Shown here: piece by piece, positions 38,174 to 46,467 of the stretch
How positions within the stretch are numbered: position 1 is the stretch's first letter
Layout: every line of letters begins with the position of its first letter
Assembly: GCA_020846335.1 (NCBI GenBank)
Contig: JADLED010000256.1
Span: 37,472 to 101,471 of the forward strand
DNA length: 64,000 nucleotides
Direction: 5' to 3'
Origin: Bacteroidia bacterium
Lineage (GTDB): Bacteria > Bacteroidota > Bacteroidia > B-17B0 > Aurantibacillaceae
Translations under genes and position numbers: made by a program
Notes under the pieces: model-generated
What the model saw: only the letters and a program-made list of their open reading frames with translations
Told to the model about the DNA's origin: nothing
Databases searched by the model: none

Positions 38174-39565
38174 ATGAAAGGTCTTTTGATAATCAGTGCC
38201 CTCGGAATAATAGCCATGTTGGCGGAGATTTTTAAGTTTAAAAAAATGCTTTTGTGGATTGTTCTGATTGGCATTATTGGTGCCTACGCCGCCACATTAA
38301 TGGAATGGCAAACCGGCATGAGCATTTCGTATTTTAAAGACATGATTGCTTTTGATAAACCTGCCATTGCCTTTTCGGGAATTATTCTTGCCACCGCATT
38401 CTTTTGGTTTATTTTAGCCAACGACTATTTTGAAGAAGACACCAATGTGACCGATCATTTTGCACTGGTGCTGTTTGCCATTGTTGGCGCACTCATGCTC
38501 ACCTCCTTTAAAAACATGACCACTTTGTTTTTAGGTATCGAAATCATGAGTATTCCACTTTATGTTTTAGCTGCCAGCAAAAAAGGTGATATTAAAAGTA
38601 ATGAAGCCGGTTTCAAATATTTAATCATGGGTTCATTTGCATCGGCCTTTTTACTTTTTGGCATTGCATTAATTTACGGTGCCAGTGGCAGTTTCGACAT
38701 TATGGAAATACGCAGTTACATCAGTACACAAGGCGGAAACCTTCCTTTGTTTTTTAATGTGGGCGTGGTGTTTATGCTAGTGGCCATGTGCTTTAAAGTA
38801 TCGGCTGCTCCCTTCCACTTCTGGGCACCCGATGTTTACGAAGGTTCGCCAACACTAATTACTGCCCTAATGAGCACCATTGTTAAAACCGCTGCATTTG
38901 CTGCCATTCTGCGTTTGTTTATGGTAGCTTTCGGAAACGTGAGCGTTACCTGGACTGCTGTGTTAGCCGGAGTAATTGCATTGTCTTTGGTTATAGCCAA
39001 TTTTACAGCTGCTGTACAAAGCAGTGTAAAACGTATGCTCGCCTATTCAAGCATTAGCCATGCCGCGTTTATGTTGATGGTAATTTTAGCCAACCAACGC
39101 AGCAACATTTCGGTGGACGCAATTATTTATTATTCGCTGGCTTATTCAATAGGAAGCATCACCGCATTTGGTGTACTTTACAATGTAACACGCAATGGCA
39201 ACGAAAACTTTGAGGCCTTTAACGGCCTTGCCAAACGCAGTCCTATGTTGGCTTTGTGCATGACCATTGCCATGTTATCACTTGCCGGTATTCCAATAAC
39301 CGCAGGTTTCTTTGCCAAATATTTTGTTTTTACCACCATGATTGGTACACCGTATAAATGGCTTCTGATTCTTGCCGTGCTCACTTCGGCGGTTGGCGCT
39401 TATTACTATTTGAAAGTGGTAATAGCCATGTACTTTAAACAAGGTCATCACAACGAAACGTTACCGGTAGAAACTTCCAACAAAATTGTAATTGCAGTTA
39501 CAGCGGTTATTACCGTATTGTTGGGTCTTGCTCCTGCTTTCATTTCAGAATTATTCAAATTTTAA
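38174..39565 (+). CDS. nuoN: NADH-quinone oxidoreductase subunit N
   Basis: NuoN is the third antiporter-like pump. The 463-residue protein has the helix 5 glutamate (LFLGIEIMSIPLYVLA) and the helix 7 lysine region VSAAPFHFWAPDVYEGSPTLITALMST. It completes the set NuoA-N in one window. Confidence 0.96.
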   Translation: MKGLLIISALGIIAMLAEIFKFKKMLLWIVLIGIIGAYAATLMEWQTGMSISYFKDMIAFDKPAIAFSGIILATAFFWFILANDYFEEDTNVTDHFALVLFAIVGALMLTSFKNMTTLFLGIEIMSIPLYVLAASKKGDIKSNEAGFKYLIMGSFASAFLLFGIALIYGASGSFDIMEIRSYISTQGGNLPLFFNVGVVFMLVAMCFKVSAAPFHFWAPDVYEGSPTLITALMSTIVKTAAFAAILRLFMVAFGNVSVTWTAVLAGVIALSLVIANFTAAVQSSVKRMLAYSSISHAAFMLMVILANQRSNISVDAIIYYSLAYSIGSITAFGVLYNVTRNGNENFEAFNGLAKRSPMLALCMTIAMLSLAGIPITAGFFAKYFVFTTMIGTPYKWLLILAVLTSAVGAYYYLKVVIAMYFKQGHHNETLPVETSNKIVIAVTAVITVLLGLAPAFISELFKF

Positions 39566-39585
39566 TTTTTGTTATTTTACTTACT

Positions 39586-39915
39586 ATGGCAGATATTAAA
39601 ATAAACATTCAAAATCCCGACAATAGCATTACCACTCTGGAAGCCCCAACCGACATGGGATTGAGCCTAATGGAATTTTTAAAAGGGAATGAATACGATA
39701 TTTTGGCCACTTGTGGTGGCATGGCGCTTTGTGCTACCTGCCATGTGGAAGTAATTAATGGTTTTGATACGCTGCCCGAAATAAGTAACGATGAATACGC
39801 GATGTTGGACACTTTGCCCAATATTACGCCTACTTCACGCCTGTCGTGTCAGTTGCGATTGCACGAAAATATTGATAACATCACCGTGAAAATTATGGGT
39901 GATGGTCTTTCCTGA
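39586..39915 (+). CDS. [2Fe-2S] ferredoxin, adrenodoxin type
   Basis: The 109-residue protein has the ligand pattern CGGMALCATCH followed by a distant SCQL, CX5CX2C...C, and the typical ISNDEYAMLDTLPNITPTSRLSCQL ending of adrenodoxin-like ferredoxins. It follows nuoN by 20 bp on the same strand and may be co-transcribed. It is a soluble electron carrier, whose partner is unknown. Its stop codon is 1 bp from the end of the convergent Nudix gene. Confidence 0.92.
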   Translation: MADIKINIQNPDNSITTLEAPTDMGLSLMEFLKGNEYDILATCGGMALCATCHVEVINGFDTLPEISNDEYAMLDTLPNITPTSRLSCQLRLHENIDNITVKIMGDGLS

Positions 39916-39916
39916 A

Positions 39917-40441
39917 TTATTTAAGCACACTTAATTTGTTGAGCCACTCCTGCACTTCGAAGCGCAGATTGTTTTCGTATCCAAGCAGTTCTTCTCGTTG
40001 AACAATTTTGTAGTCGTCCAATTCTTCATTCAGCACAATTTCTCCGTTTGCCAAAACATGGTAGGACATAATAATTTGTCCCGCTCTTGAAAACGGAAAC
40101 AAACCAATAAGAGTAGCCGAAGTTGACTGTAAGCCCAACTCCTCAAGGGTTTCTCGTTTGGCAGCATCTTCCGGACTTTCGCCCATTTCGAGAAAACCGG
40201 TTATGATGGAAAATATTCCTGCAGGTGTGCGCTTATTATGTGCTAACACAATTCCATCTTTGGTTTCAACCACCATGGCCACTACCGGTGTTGGGTTGTT
40301 CCAAAAAATATAATTACAGGAATTGTTATTTGAACAACGCAACCTTCTTCGTCCATCTATGTTTTCCTTTGTAAGTTTTTCACCGCAATTAGGGCAAAAC
40401 TTCATGGTTAAATTCATTCCTGAACTGTATAGTAAAATCAA
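39917..40441 (-). CDS. Nudix hydrolase with N-terminal zinc ribbon
   Basis: The N-terminus has a zinc-ribbon motif (FCPNCGEKL and RLRCSNNNSCNYIFW), as in the NudC family. The Nudix box is GFLEMGESPEDAAKRETLEELGL, which binds the metal for hydrolysis of nucleoside diphosphate derivatives. The protein has 174 residues, shorter than E. coli NudC, which has an extra N-terminal domain. Substrates could be NADH, ADP-ribose or a related compound. The ATG 11 codons in (MNLTMKFCPNCG or MKFCPNCG) may be the true start. Confidence 0.88.
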   Translation of the reverse strand: MILLYSSGMNLTMKFCPNCGEKLTKENIDGRRRLRCSNNNSCNYIFWNNPTPVVAMVVETKDGIVLAHNKRTPAGIFSIITGFLEMGESPEDAAKRETLEELGLQSTSATLIGLFPFSRAGQIIMSYHVLANGEIVLNEELDDYKIVQREELLGYENNLRFEVQEWLNKLSVLK

Positions 40442-40477
40442 TCTCTCCGACTTGCGGAAAAGTAAGGCCTTATGTGA

Positions 40478-43303
40478 TTATTTTTTTGCCTCTGCCGCTT
40501 TAGCATCAGCTTTGGCTTTTGCATCTTCTAATATTTTGTTACAACGTGCATCGCTTTCATCCAATAGTTTTTGTGCCTTTTCATCCACCTTTTTCTTTGC
40601 AACTTCCGCTGCTTTTTTGGCTGCTATTTTGGCTATTGGGTTGCTTGCCTGATTTACCAATTGGTCGGCAGCGGCATAACCTACCTGTTTGGTTTTATCA
40701 ACCAGAGCGGCTGTTTCGGCTTTTATACGTTCCACCTGTGCCTTAGCATCTTCCAGAATCTTTTGTGCTTCGGCATTTGCTTTATCAATTCCTGCGTTTA
40801 AGGCTTGTGTGGTTACGGTTGCTACAGCACTTTTTGCATCGTCTTTCATGCTGGTTTTAATTGTTGGTTTTGTAACACTTCCGCCAAATAAGGCAGTTAC
40901 ATTTACTTTTTCGCCTAAATTTACATTGGTGCCTGCAGCAGCATTGGCCTGACCAAGTAAGCCGTTTAAGGCCGAATTGGCCGCGCTTCCAAACATGGCG
41001 CGAGGTATTTCCATTTTCCACTTATAGTCGATACTTTGATCGAGTCCGGTGCTGCCCGAAATGTTGGTTTTAATGGCATTTATTTTGGTATCAAACGGTT
41101 CAAAATTAATACGACCGTCTTTAATAAAATATTTCAGGTTGAGGTCGGTAATGTCCATGCTTTTTAATTGTTCAATTTTTAGGGCATCGCCTAGTTTTAC
41201 AAATGGAGGGAAACCACCTACGTTTACTTTATTGGTTTTAAAAACACCTTTGGCATCCACGGTTTTTAAATCGGGTTCCATCTTATCATTAAGTCCCACT
41301 TTAAAGTTTTCTAAGGTGGCTGTAAACAAACCTTTGGCATACTCGCCCACAGGGGCAAGTTTTTGCATGGAATTAAATGTTTTAAAGGTATTTTGTATGT
41401 CAAAATTCTCAATTTTTAAATTGAGTGAAGTAGTAGGCTTTTTAATATTTGTTGTTTCATAATATCCGTTAACTGTAAGTGCGCCGCCCATGGTGTTCAT
41501 TTTCAAATTGGTCATGTCCACTTTTTCATCACGAATGACAATGTTGCCATCCATGTTTTCGAGCACCATGTTGGTGTAAAGCACTTTTGCAATTTTGGCA
41601 TCCAGATTAAAGTCGATATTGGCCGGCACCGGAAACACACCCATGGTGGCATTTGCAGCAGCGGCGCTGTCGACCTTGGCTGTAGCGGCATTTGTTGGGG
41701 TGGGCGGTCCCATAAGTTCGTTTAAATCCATTAAATTACTTTTAATGGCAAAAGTTCCTTTTATTAAATCGTCTTTAAATACATACTGCATAAAATTTTC
41801 TATTCTACCGTTGGCGCTAATGTCGCTTTTGCCCATCATGGCATCAAATTTTGCCAGCTCTACATATTGCGTGGTGAAATTGAGTTTCATGCTTTGCAGA
41901 TTTACCGGAAATGGCAAACTGTCGGATTTATAATTCATTTTGTCGATTTCGAGAGCGCCACTGGCTTTGAATTTATCGTACTCTTTTTTATCAATGGCGC
42001 TCATGTGGCCATCCACGCTAATGTCGGATTTAATAATGCCGCTCAGATTATCGCCTTTATCGAGTGGAATAAATTCTTTTACACTTTCCAGATTAATTAA
42101 TCCTTTTAGGTGAGCTCTTAGCCCCGGATCGGACATTGGAGTTCTTACGTGAGCACTCATATCAATTGGATTTCCGGCAAGTTCAACATGAAATTTGTCC
42201 ACATCCACTGTGGTGGCATCGAGCACGCCATTTGGGTTGAGCACCTTTACATTCACATTTATGTTATTAACTGATTTTGGAAGGCTTGGGTATTTAAACA
42301 TCGCATCAATAATACTCAGATTAACACCAAAAGCCGGCATTTGTGAAGCATTGTAGCGCCCCTTTGCATTGCCATCCAGTGCCAGTTTTCCGGCGGTTTT
42401 AACCGATTCAAAATCTTTTGAGTAAACAGATGGAATGAGCGACAGTATGGATTTGAATTCGGTTTGTTTGGCCGCAAATTTAACGTCCATGTCAATGTTG
42501 GTATCGGGCATCAGCACGTATCCGTCAAAACCCAATGTTAAATCGTTGAGGCTAAATTCGTTTTCCTTAAATGTAAATTTCATCTTCGGCATGTCCATGT
42601 CTAAATCCATTTTGGCTTTGGTGTGCACATTGCTGAGATAGGCCACGCCGTCCATTTTAAAAGTGGTTTTGGCAATGTCTAATACGTTATTAAGTATAAA
42701 GTTATCCTGCGTAAAATCTCCCTTAAGGCTGTAGTTAAGGTTTTCGAGTTTTGAATACATGTTGCCTTGTTGGTCGTCGTAAACGATATAAGCTTCGGTA
42801 ATTTTAAACTCGCTGAGTTTCATGGCAAATTTTGTGGCAGCGGTATCGGCAGGTGCTGCGGCAGTGGTATCGGTCGATGGTTTGGCAATGTCCCAATTGG
42901 CTTTTCCGTTTTTTAGTACTTTGCCTAATATTCTGGCTTTATCAATTATAATGGAGTTAATTTTATATTGGTCGCCACTGATAACGCTCTTTAAGTTGAT
43001 GTCGGTACTCAACAGTCCAATGTAGGCAAGGGTGTCGCCTTCAAATTCATTTATGCCCACCACGCTAACGTTATTTATTTTGAAACGAAAATCGGGAAAT
43101 GAAGAAATGAGGCTGAGATCGAACTCACCAAAATCGACTTTGGCATTGAGGTTAGCATTGGCCTGCTCTTTAACCAGGGCCACAATTTTTCCTTTAAAGA
43201 TAAAGGGTGCGGCTATTAACAACACAATGATTGTTAGTAACGAAATTCCGGTCCATTTAAAAATCCGTTTTAAAATGCTTTTTTTTGGTTTATCAGTGCT
43301 CAT
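40478..43303 (-). CDS. AsmA-family envelope protein with Ala/Lys-rich C-terminal coil
   Basis: The 941-residue protein has an N-terminal membrane anchor (WTGISLLTIIVLLIAAPFIFKGKIV) followed by a long repeated beta-strand body as in AsmA-like proteins, which form hydrophobic grooves that bridge the envelope and carry lipid. The AsmA_2-type C-terminal region runs to about residue 800. The last 130 residues are Ala, Lys, Gln and Glu rich and predicted as coiled coil (AEAQKILEDAKAQVERIKAE). This coil is not part of standard AsmA. Other genes of its operon are not seen; it stands alone between the Nudix and LytTR genes. Confidence 0.85.
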   Translation of the reverse strand: MSTDKPKKSILKRIFKWTGISLLTIIVLLIAAPFIFKGKIVALVKEQANANLNAKVDFGEFDLSLISSFPDFRFKINNVSVVGINEFEGDTLAYIGLLSTDINLKSVISGDQYKINSIIIDKARILGKVLKNGKANWDIAKPSTDTTAAAPADTAATKFAMKLSEFKITEAYIVYDDQQGNMYSKLENLNYSLKGDFTQDNFILNNVLDIAKTTFKMDGVAYLSNVHTKAKMDLDMDMPKMKFTFKENEFSLNDLTLGFDGYVLMPDTNIDMDVKFAAKQTEFKSILSLIPSVYSKDFESVKTAGKLALDGNAKGRYNASQMPAFGVNLSIIDAMFKYPSLPKSVNNINVNVKVLNPNGVLDATTVDVDKFHVELAGNPIDMSAHVRTPMSDPGLRAHLKGLINLESVKEFIPLDKGDNLSGIIKSDISVDGHMSAIDKKEYDKFKASGALEIDKMNYKSDSLPFPVNLQSMKLNFTTQYVELAKFDAMMGKSDISANGRIENFMQYVFKDDLIKGTFAIKSNLMDLNELMGPPTPTNAATAKVDSAAAANATMGVFPVPANIDFNLDAKIAKVLYTNMVLENMDGNIVIRDEKVDMTNLKMNTMGGALTVNGYYETTNIKKPTTSLNLKIENFDIQNTFKTFNSMQKLAPVGEYAKGLFTATLENFKVGLNDKMEPDLKTVDAKGVFKTNKVNVGGFPPFVKLGDALKIEQLKSMDITDLNLKYFIKDGRINFEPFDTKINAIKTNISGSTGLDQSIDYKWKMEIPRAMFGSAANSALNGLLGQANAAAGTNVNLGEKVNVTALFGGSVTKPTIKTSMKDDAKSAVATVTTQALNAGIDKANAEAQKILEDAKAQVERIKAETAALVDKTKQVGYAAADQLVNQASNPIAKIAAKKAAEVAKKKVDEKAQKLLDESDARCNKILEDAKAKADAKAAEAKK

Positions 43304-43404
43304 AAATTTCTTTTTATTAGGTGCATTAAAAATAAGAAGAATTTATGGAGTTTTGAGGGTGGTTAAGCTCCTGCGTTTATAAAAATTTACAGTAAAAAAG
43401 GGGT

Positions 43405-44160
43405 CTATTCTGCCTTTAAATTGATGGCTTTTAAAAACTCTTCTTTTTTATTTTTGGAAACGGGAATGGTTTTTTTGCCTTGCATTACCACATATCCACC
43501 GTCTTCGCGCAGATAGCGCACAACATGGTTGAGATTAATGATGAAAGAATTGTGAATGCGGATAAAATGATTGCCGCTTTTGCAGAGCAAGTTTTCGTAT
43601 TCTTTCAATGATTTGTTCACTTCCAGAATTTGCTGACCTATTATCAGAGCCTTGCAGGTGTTGGAATTAGCCTCGATGTAAACTATGTTTGAGGATTGCA
43701 CATATTCAACCGAATTTTTTCCGGGCAGTGGCACACGCATTTGGTCTGTTATTGGCAGTTCAACAAACAAGCTGGTAAAGTCGGGCAAGTCGAAATGTGT
43801 GGATAATTTTTTTCTTGCACGTTCTACGGCCTTCCTTAACTCTTCAATGTCCACCGGTTTAAGCAGGTAATCCGTGGCATTTTGTTTTAAGGCCTTCAAG
43901 GCGTGTTCGCGGTGCGCTGTGGTAAATATGAGGCAAAACTTTTTGTAGTCAAGATTTTCAAGCACCTGAAATCCGTTTAAAACCGGCATATTAATGTCTA
44001 AAAAAACAATGTCGGGACGAAAGTTGTTAATAAGGTCAATTCCTTCCACGGCACTGGTGGTACTTGCTACCACTTTTACATCCGGAACAAATTTTTGTAC
44101 CAGAAGTTCAAGGCTCTTCACGCCGTTTGCTTCGTCGTCTATAATTACAGCATGCAACAT
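43405..44160 (-). CDS. LytTR response regulator
   Basis: Residues 1-120 form a receiver domain with acidic pocket VIIDDE, phospho-acceptor Asp in IVFLDINMP, Thr in IFTTAH and Lys in LLKPVD. Residues 145-245 form a LytTR DNA-binding domain (IVYIEANSNTCKA, RIHNSFIINLNHV). It is the partner of the histidine kinase gene just upstream, 2 bp away. It probably activates a small set of target genes, which the sequence does not reveal. Confidence 0.94.
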   Translation of the reverse strand: MLHAVIIDDEANGVKSLELLVQKFVPDVKVVASTTSAVEGIDLINNFRPDIVFLDINMPVLNGFQVLENLDYKKFCLIFTTAHREHALKALKQNATDYLLKPVDIEELRKAVERARKKLSTHFDLPDFTSLFVELPITDQMRVPLPGKNSVEYVQSSNIVYIEANSNTCKALIIGQQILEVNKSLKEYENLLCKSGNHFIRIHNSFIINLNHVVRYLREDGGYVVMQGKKTIPVSKNKKEEFLKAINLKAE

Positions 44161-44162
44161 TT

Positions 44163-45707
44163 CTACTTCATGATGGGTATTATTATTTCTACAAGTGTTC
44201 CTTCGCTTGCGCCGGCGGTATTGTGTTTATCAATAATCTGCAAGCTGTTTTTTAAGCCGGTAATTTTTTCATGAATTTCGAGGCGTTGTTTTATAAATTC
44301 AAGTGCGAGCGATCTTTTCTTAATCGGATCTTTTTGCTTTGCACTTTTTTGGCGTCCCACACCGTTATCGTCTACTCTGCAAATTAAGCGTTTCTCGTCT
44401 AAAACGTCGAAGGTAACACTTAGTTTTTTTTCGCCTGATTTTGGCAGCAATCCATGCCAAATGGCGTTTTCGAGCAGTGGCTGTATGAGCATAAATGGTA
44501 TTTTTATTTTACCGGGCTCGGGTACTGAATTGGTGATGCTAAATTCAAACGAGTTGCCAAACCGCAATTTCTCAATGTCAACAAATGCTTTGAGAATTTC
44601 CATTTCTTCTTCAAGACTTATACTTTCGGAATCACTGCTTTCGATTAGGCGACGGAGTAATTTAGAAAACATGGCCAGGTAATCGTGTGCTTTGTTAAAA
44701 TCCGATTCGAGAATAAACCGCTGAAGCGTGTTGAGCGAGTTAAACATGAAATGCGGATTCATTTGCATGCGAATGGCGCGGGTTTCAAGTTCAGCCATTC
44801 GGGTTTTAACACGATTATAAGCTTCGATTTGTTTTAACTTGTATTTATAGCGGCGCACGAAAAACCAGACCAATAATGCCACTAATGCTGCGATTGCAGA
44901 AAACATGGCACCCCATTTAAGATATGAATTAAAACGGTTGTGATCGGGTTGATTATAAAGTTCTGTTATTTCATCTGCACTCAAAACACGATTATAAATG
45001 TTTATGTCATCTACGTTGGCACACAAATACCTCTCGTTTTTTTTACTACCGGTGCTGCCTATTAATACTGAATCGGTTTGCAGGTATTCGGTACGAAAAT
45101 TTTTTTGAATTTTGGAATTGAGTTCGCCATCAAGGTAAAATGCCAGAGTGTCGTTGTTAAAGGCCATAGCAACGTGGTGCCATTTGCTAAGATTAAGCGT
45201 GTCGCCGGTGTAAAGTTGAACCTGTAATTTTTCTGATAGAGACGTGGCTACCACCACTTTTTTTGATACATAGTCGTAGGCAATGGCATAGGCTTCGTTA
45301 AAATCTTCGCCATTGTTGTTTTTGGTAAGCACAATTGGATTGAATTGATAGCCTTGTCCACCCTGCATGGCCACATCAATTTTTATCCAAAGAGCAATCG
45401 TTCCAATGTCAGGTTTCAGGCTTTTGTCGGTTCCCAAATTCAAATATGAACCGGGACTGCCATGCAGGTAGCAGGCCGATTTTGGGTTGCCAAAGCGATC
45501 GTTTACAAATAACACGCTTCCTGTTTTTGCATTTCTGCCTGAAATTTCTTCGGTTGCCTGTCCTTTATTGAAGGTGAATTTAGCAGCAGGGCCATTGTGT
45601 TGCTGCGCAATTACAACTCCCCTTAGGAAGATAGAGAAATATACTAAAATGATGAATGGCCTCATTGGTGTTTGCTCTAAACTAAACATTAGGGCATGAT
45701 TGTGCAA
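44163..45707 (-). CDS. LamG-sensor histidine kinase (LytS/His_kinase type)
   Basis: The protein has a signal sequence, an extracytoplasmic LamG/concanavalin-like domain at about residues 50-245 (YLNLGTDKSLKPDIGTIALWIKI, VNDRVLSADEIT-like region), one membrane helix near 268-288, and a coiled linker. The kinase part has the His_kinase (PF06580) motif MQMNPHFMFNSLNTLQRFI and an ATPase domain with WHGLLPKSGEKK and RVDDNGVG. LamG domains bind sugars or proteins, so it may sense an extracellular glycan or peptide. It forms a two-component pair with the LytTR regulator. The track start has an ATG at 45707; a later ATG at codon 7 or 14 is possible. Confidence 0.9.
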   Translation of the reverse strand: MHNHALMFSLEQTPMRPFIILVYFSIFLRGVVIAQQHNGPAAKFTFNKGQATEEISGRNAKTGSVLFVNDRFGNPKSACYLHGSPGSYLNLGTDKSLKPDIGTIALWIKIDVAMQGGQGYQFNPIVLTKNNNGEDFNEAYAIAYDYVSKKVVVATSLSEKLQVQLYTGDTLNLSKWHHVAMAFNNDTLAFYLDGELNSKIQKNFRTEYLQTDSVLIGSTGSKKNERYLCANVDDINIYNRVLSADEITELYNQPDHNRFNSYLKWGAMFSAIAALVALLVWFFVRRYKYKLKQIEAYNRVKTRMAELETRAIRMQMNPHFMFNSLNTLQRFILESDFNKAHDYLAMFSKLLRRLIESSDSESISLEEEMEILKAFVDIEKLRFGNSFEFSITNSVPEPGKIKIPFMLIQPLLENAIWHGLLPKSGEKKLSVTFDVLDEKRLICRVDDNGVGRQKSAKQKDPIKKRSLALEFIKQRLEIHEKITGLKNSLQIIDKHNTAGASEGTLVEIIIPIMK

Positions 45708-46024
45708 AATAATTAAATGCAGCAGGGCTAAAATTACGTGTCAAATACATGATTGGCTTTACAGGTGGTTGGTTTATTGATGTAAAAACTGATATAGGCT
45801 TATTATTCTAAAAAGCCTTGACGGTGCATTATAACAAACCATTTATGAATTCAAAATCAGTTTTGGTCATGGGCTTGATTTTCAAAAATTAAAAAACATT
45901 TAGTTTTAAAGCCAACAACAAATTGACGGTTTCGGAATTGAACTAAAACAGATTAAGTCTTTTAGCCTGTATTATGTTTAATAGAAATAAACATTGCCCA
46001 TAAAAGAAAAAAAACAACCCTGGT

Positions 46025-46057
46025 AAAAAGCGATTCCATTCGAATCGCTTTTTTTTA
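46025..46057 (+). terminator. Rho-independent terminator with no assigned gene
   Basis: AAAAAGCGATT pairs with AATCGCTTTTT, loop CCATTCG, followed by a T-run. The hairpin is strong and reads as a plus-strand terminator, but no protein gene precedes it on the plus strand within the 320 bp back to the divergent kinase gene. Confidence 0.75.
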
Positions 46058-46314
46058 TTGTTCAGAGTGCTTATTGCTGGCAAAAGTTTGCTCAATGCCT
46101 GCTTATATTTTTAAGTGCAAGCATGCCATATCAAAAACGGGCTTTGTTTAAAGCTAAAGTGGCTAAAAATTTGTTGCCAAAATAAATTTTTTGTTTACAG
46201 GTGGTTGATTTTAATGTGTGGATACATATTTGTGAAGTTGCGTTGAAAAAAAACGAAGGCGTAGCTTATTTTCTTCCACATATAAATTCAAAACGATAAT
46301 TGGTAATTGATGCC

Positions 46315-46344
46315 TTTGTAAAAGAAATTATTGAAATACCTTTA
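46315..46344 (+). promoter_or_regulatory. Candidate Bacteroidota promoter of S74/T9SS gene
   Basis: TTTG at 46315-46318 and TACCTTTA at 46337-46344 match the -33 and -7 elements with an 18-bp spacer; the last base of the -7 box deviates. A transcript from here would have a leader of about 115 nt before the ATG at 46468. Confidence 0.4.
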
Positions 46345-46467
46345 CTATGCGATTACTTAACAAGTTGAACTATAACCCGGAATAAATGACGTCAAATTCC
46401 GAAAAAATAAGCGGATGCCGAAAAGCTTTAAAAGAGTAGGTAAAAGAAAATTTAACTCATTAATATC

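Larger units (their letters stand above)
45708..46467. other. 760-bp gene-poor region with repeat pair and terminator
   Basis: No credible protein gene is seen here. The region holds a repeated word TTTACAGGTGGTTG(G/A)TTT at 45758-45775 and 46194-46211, a strong hairpin with T-run at 46025-46057 and a candidate promoter at 46315. A hidden small RNA ending at the hairpin is possible. Confidence 0.6.
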
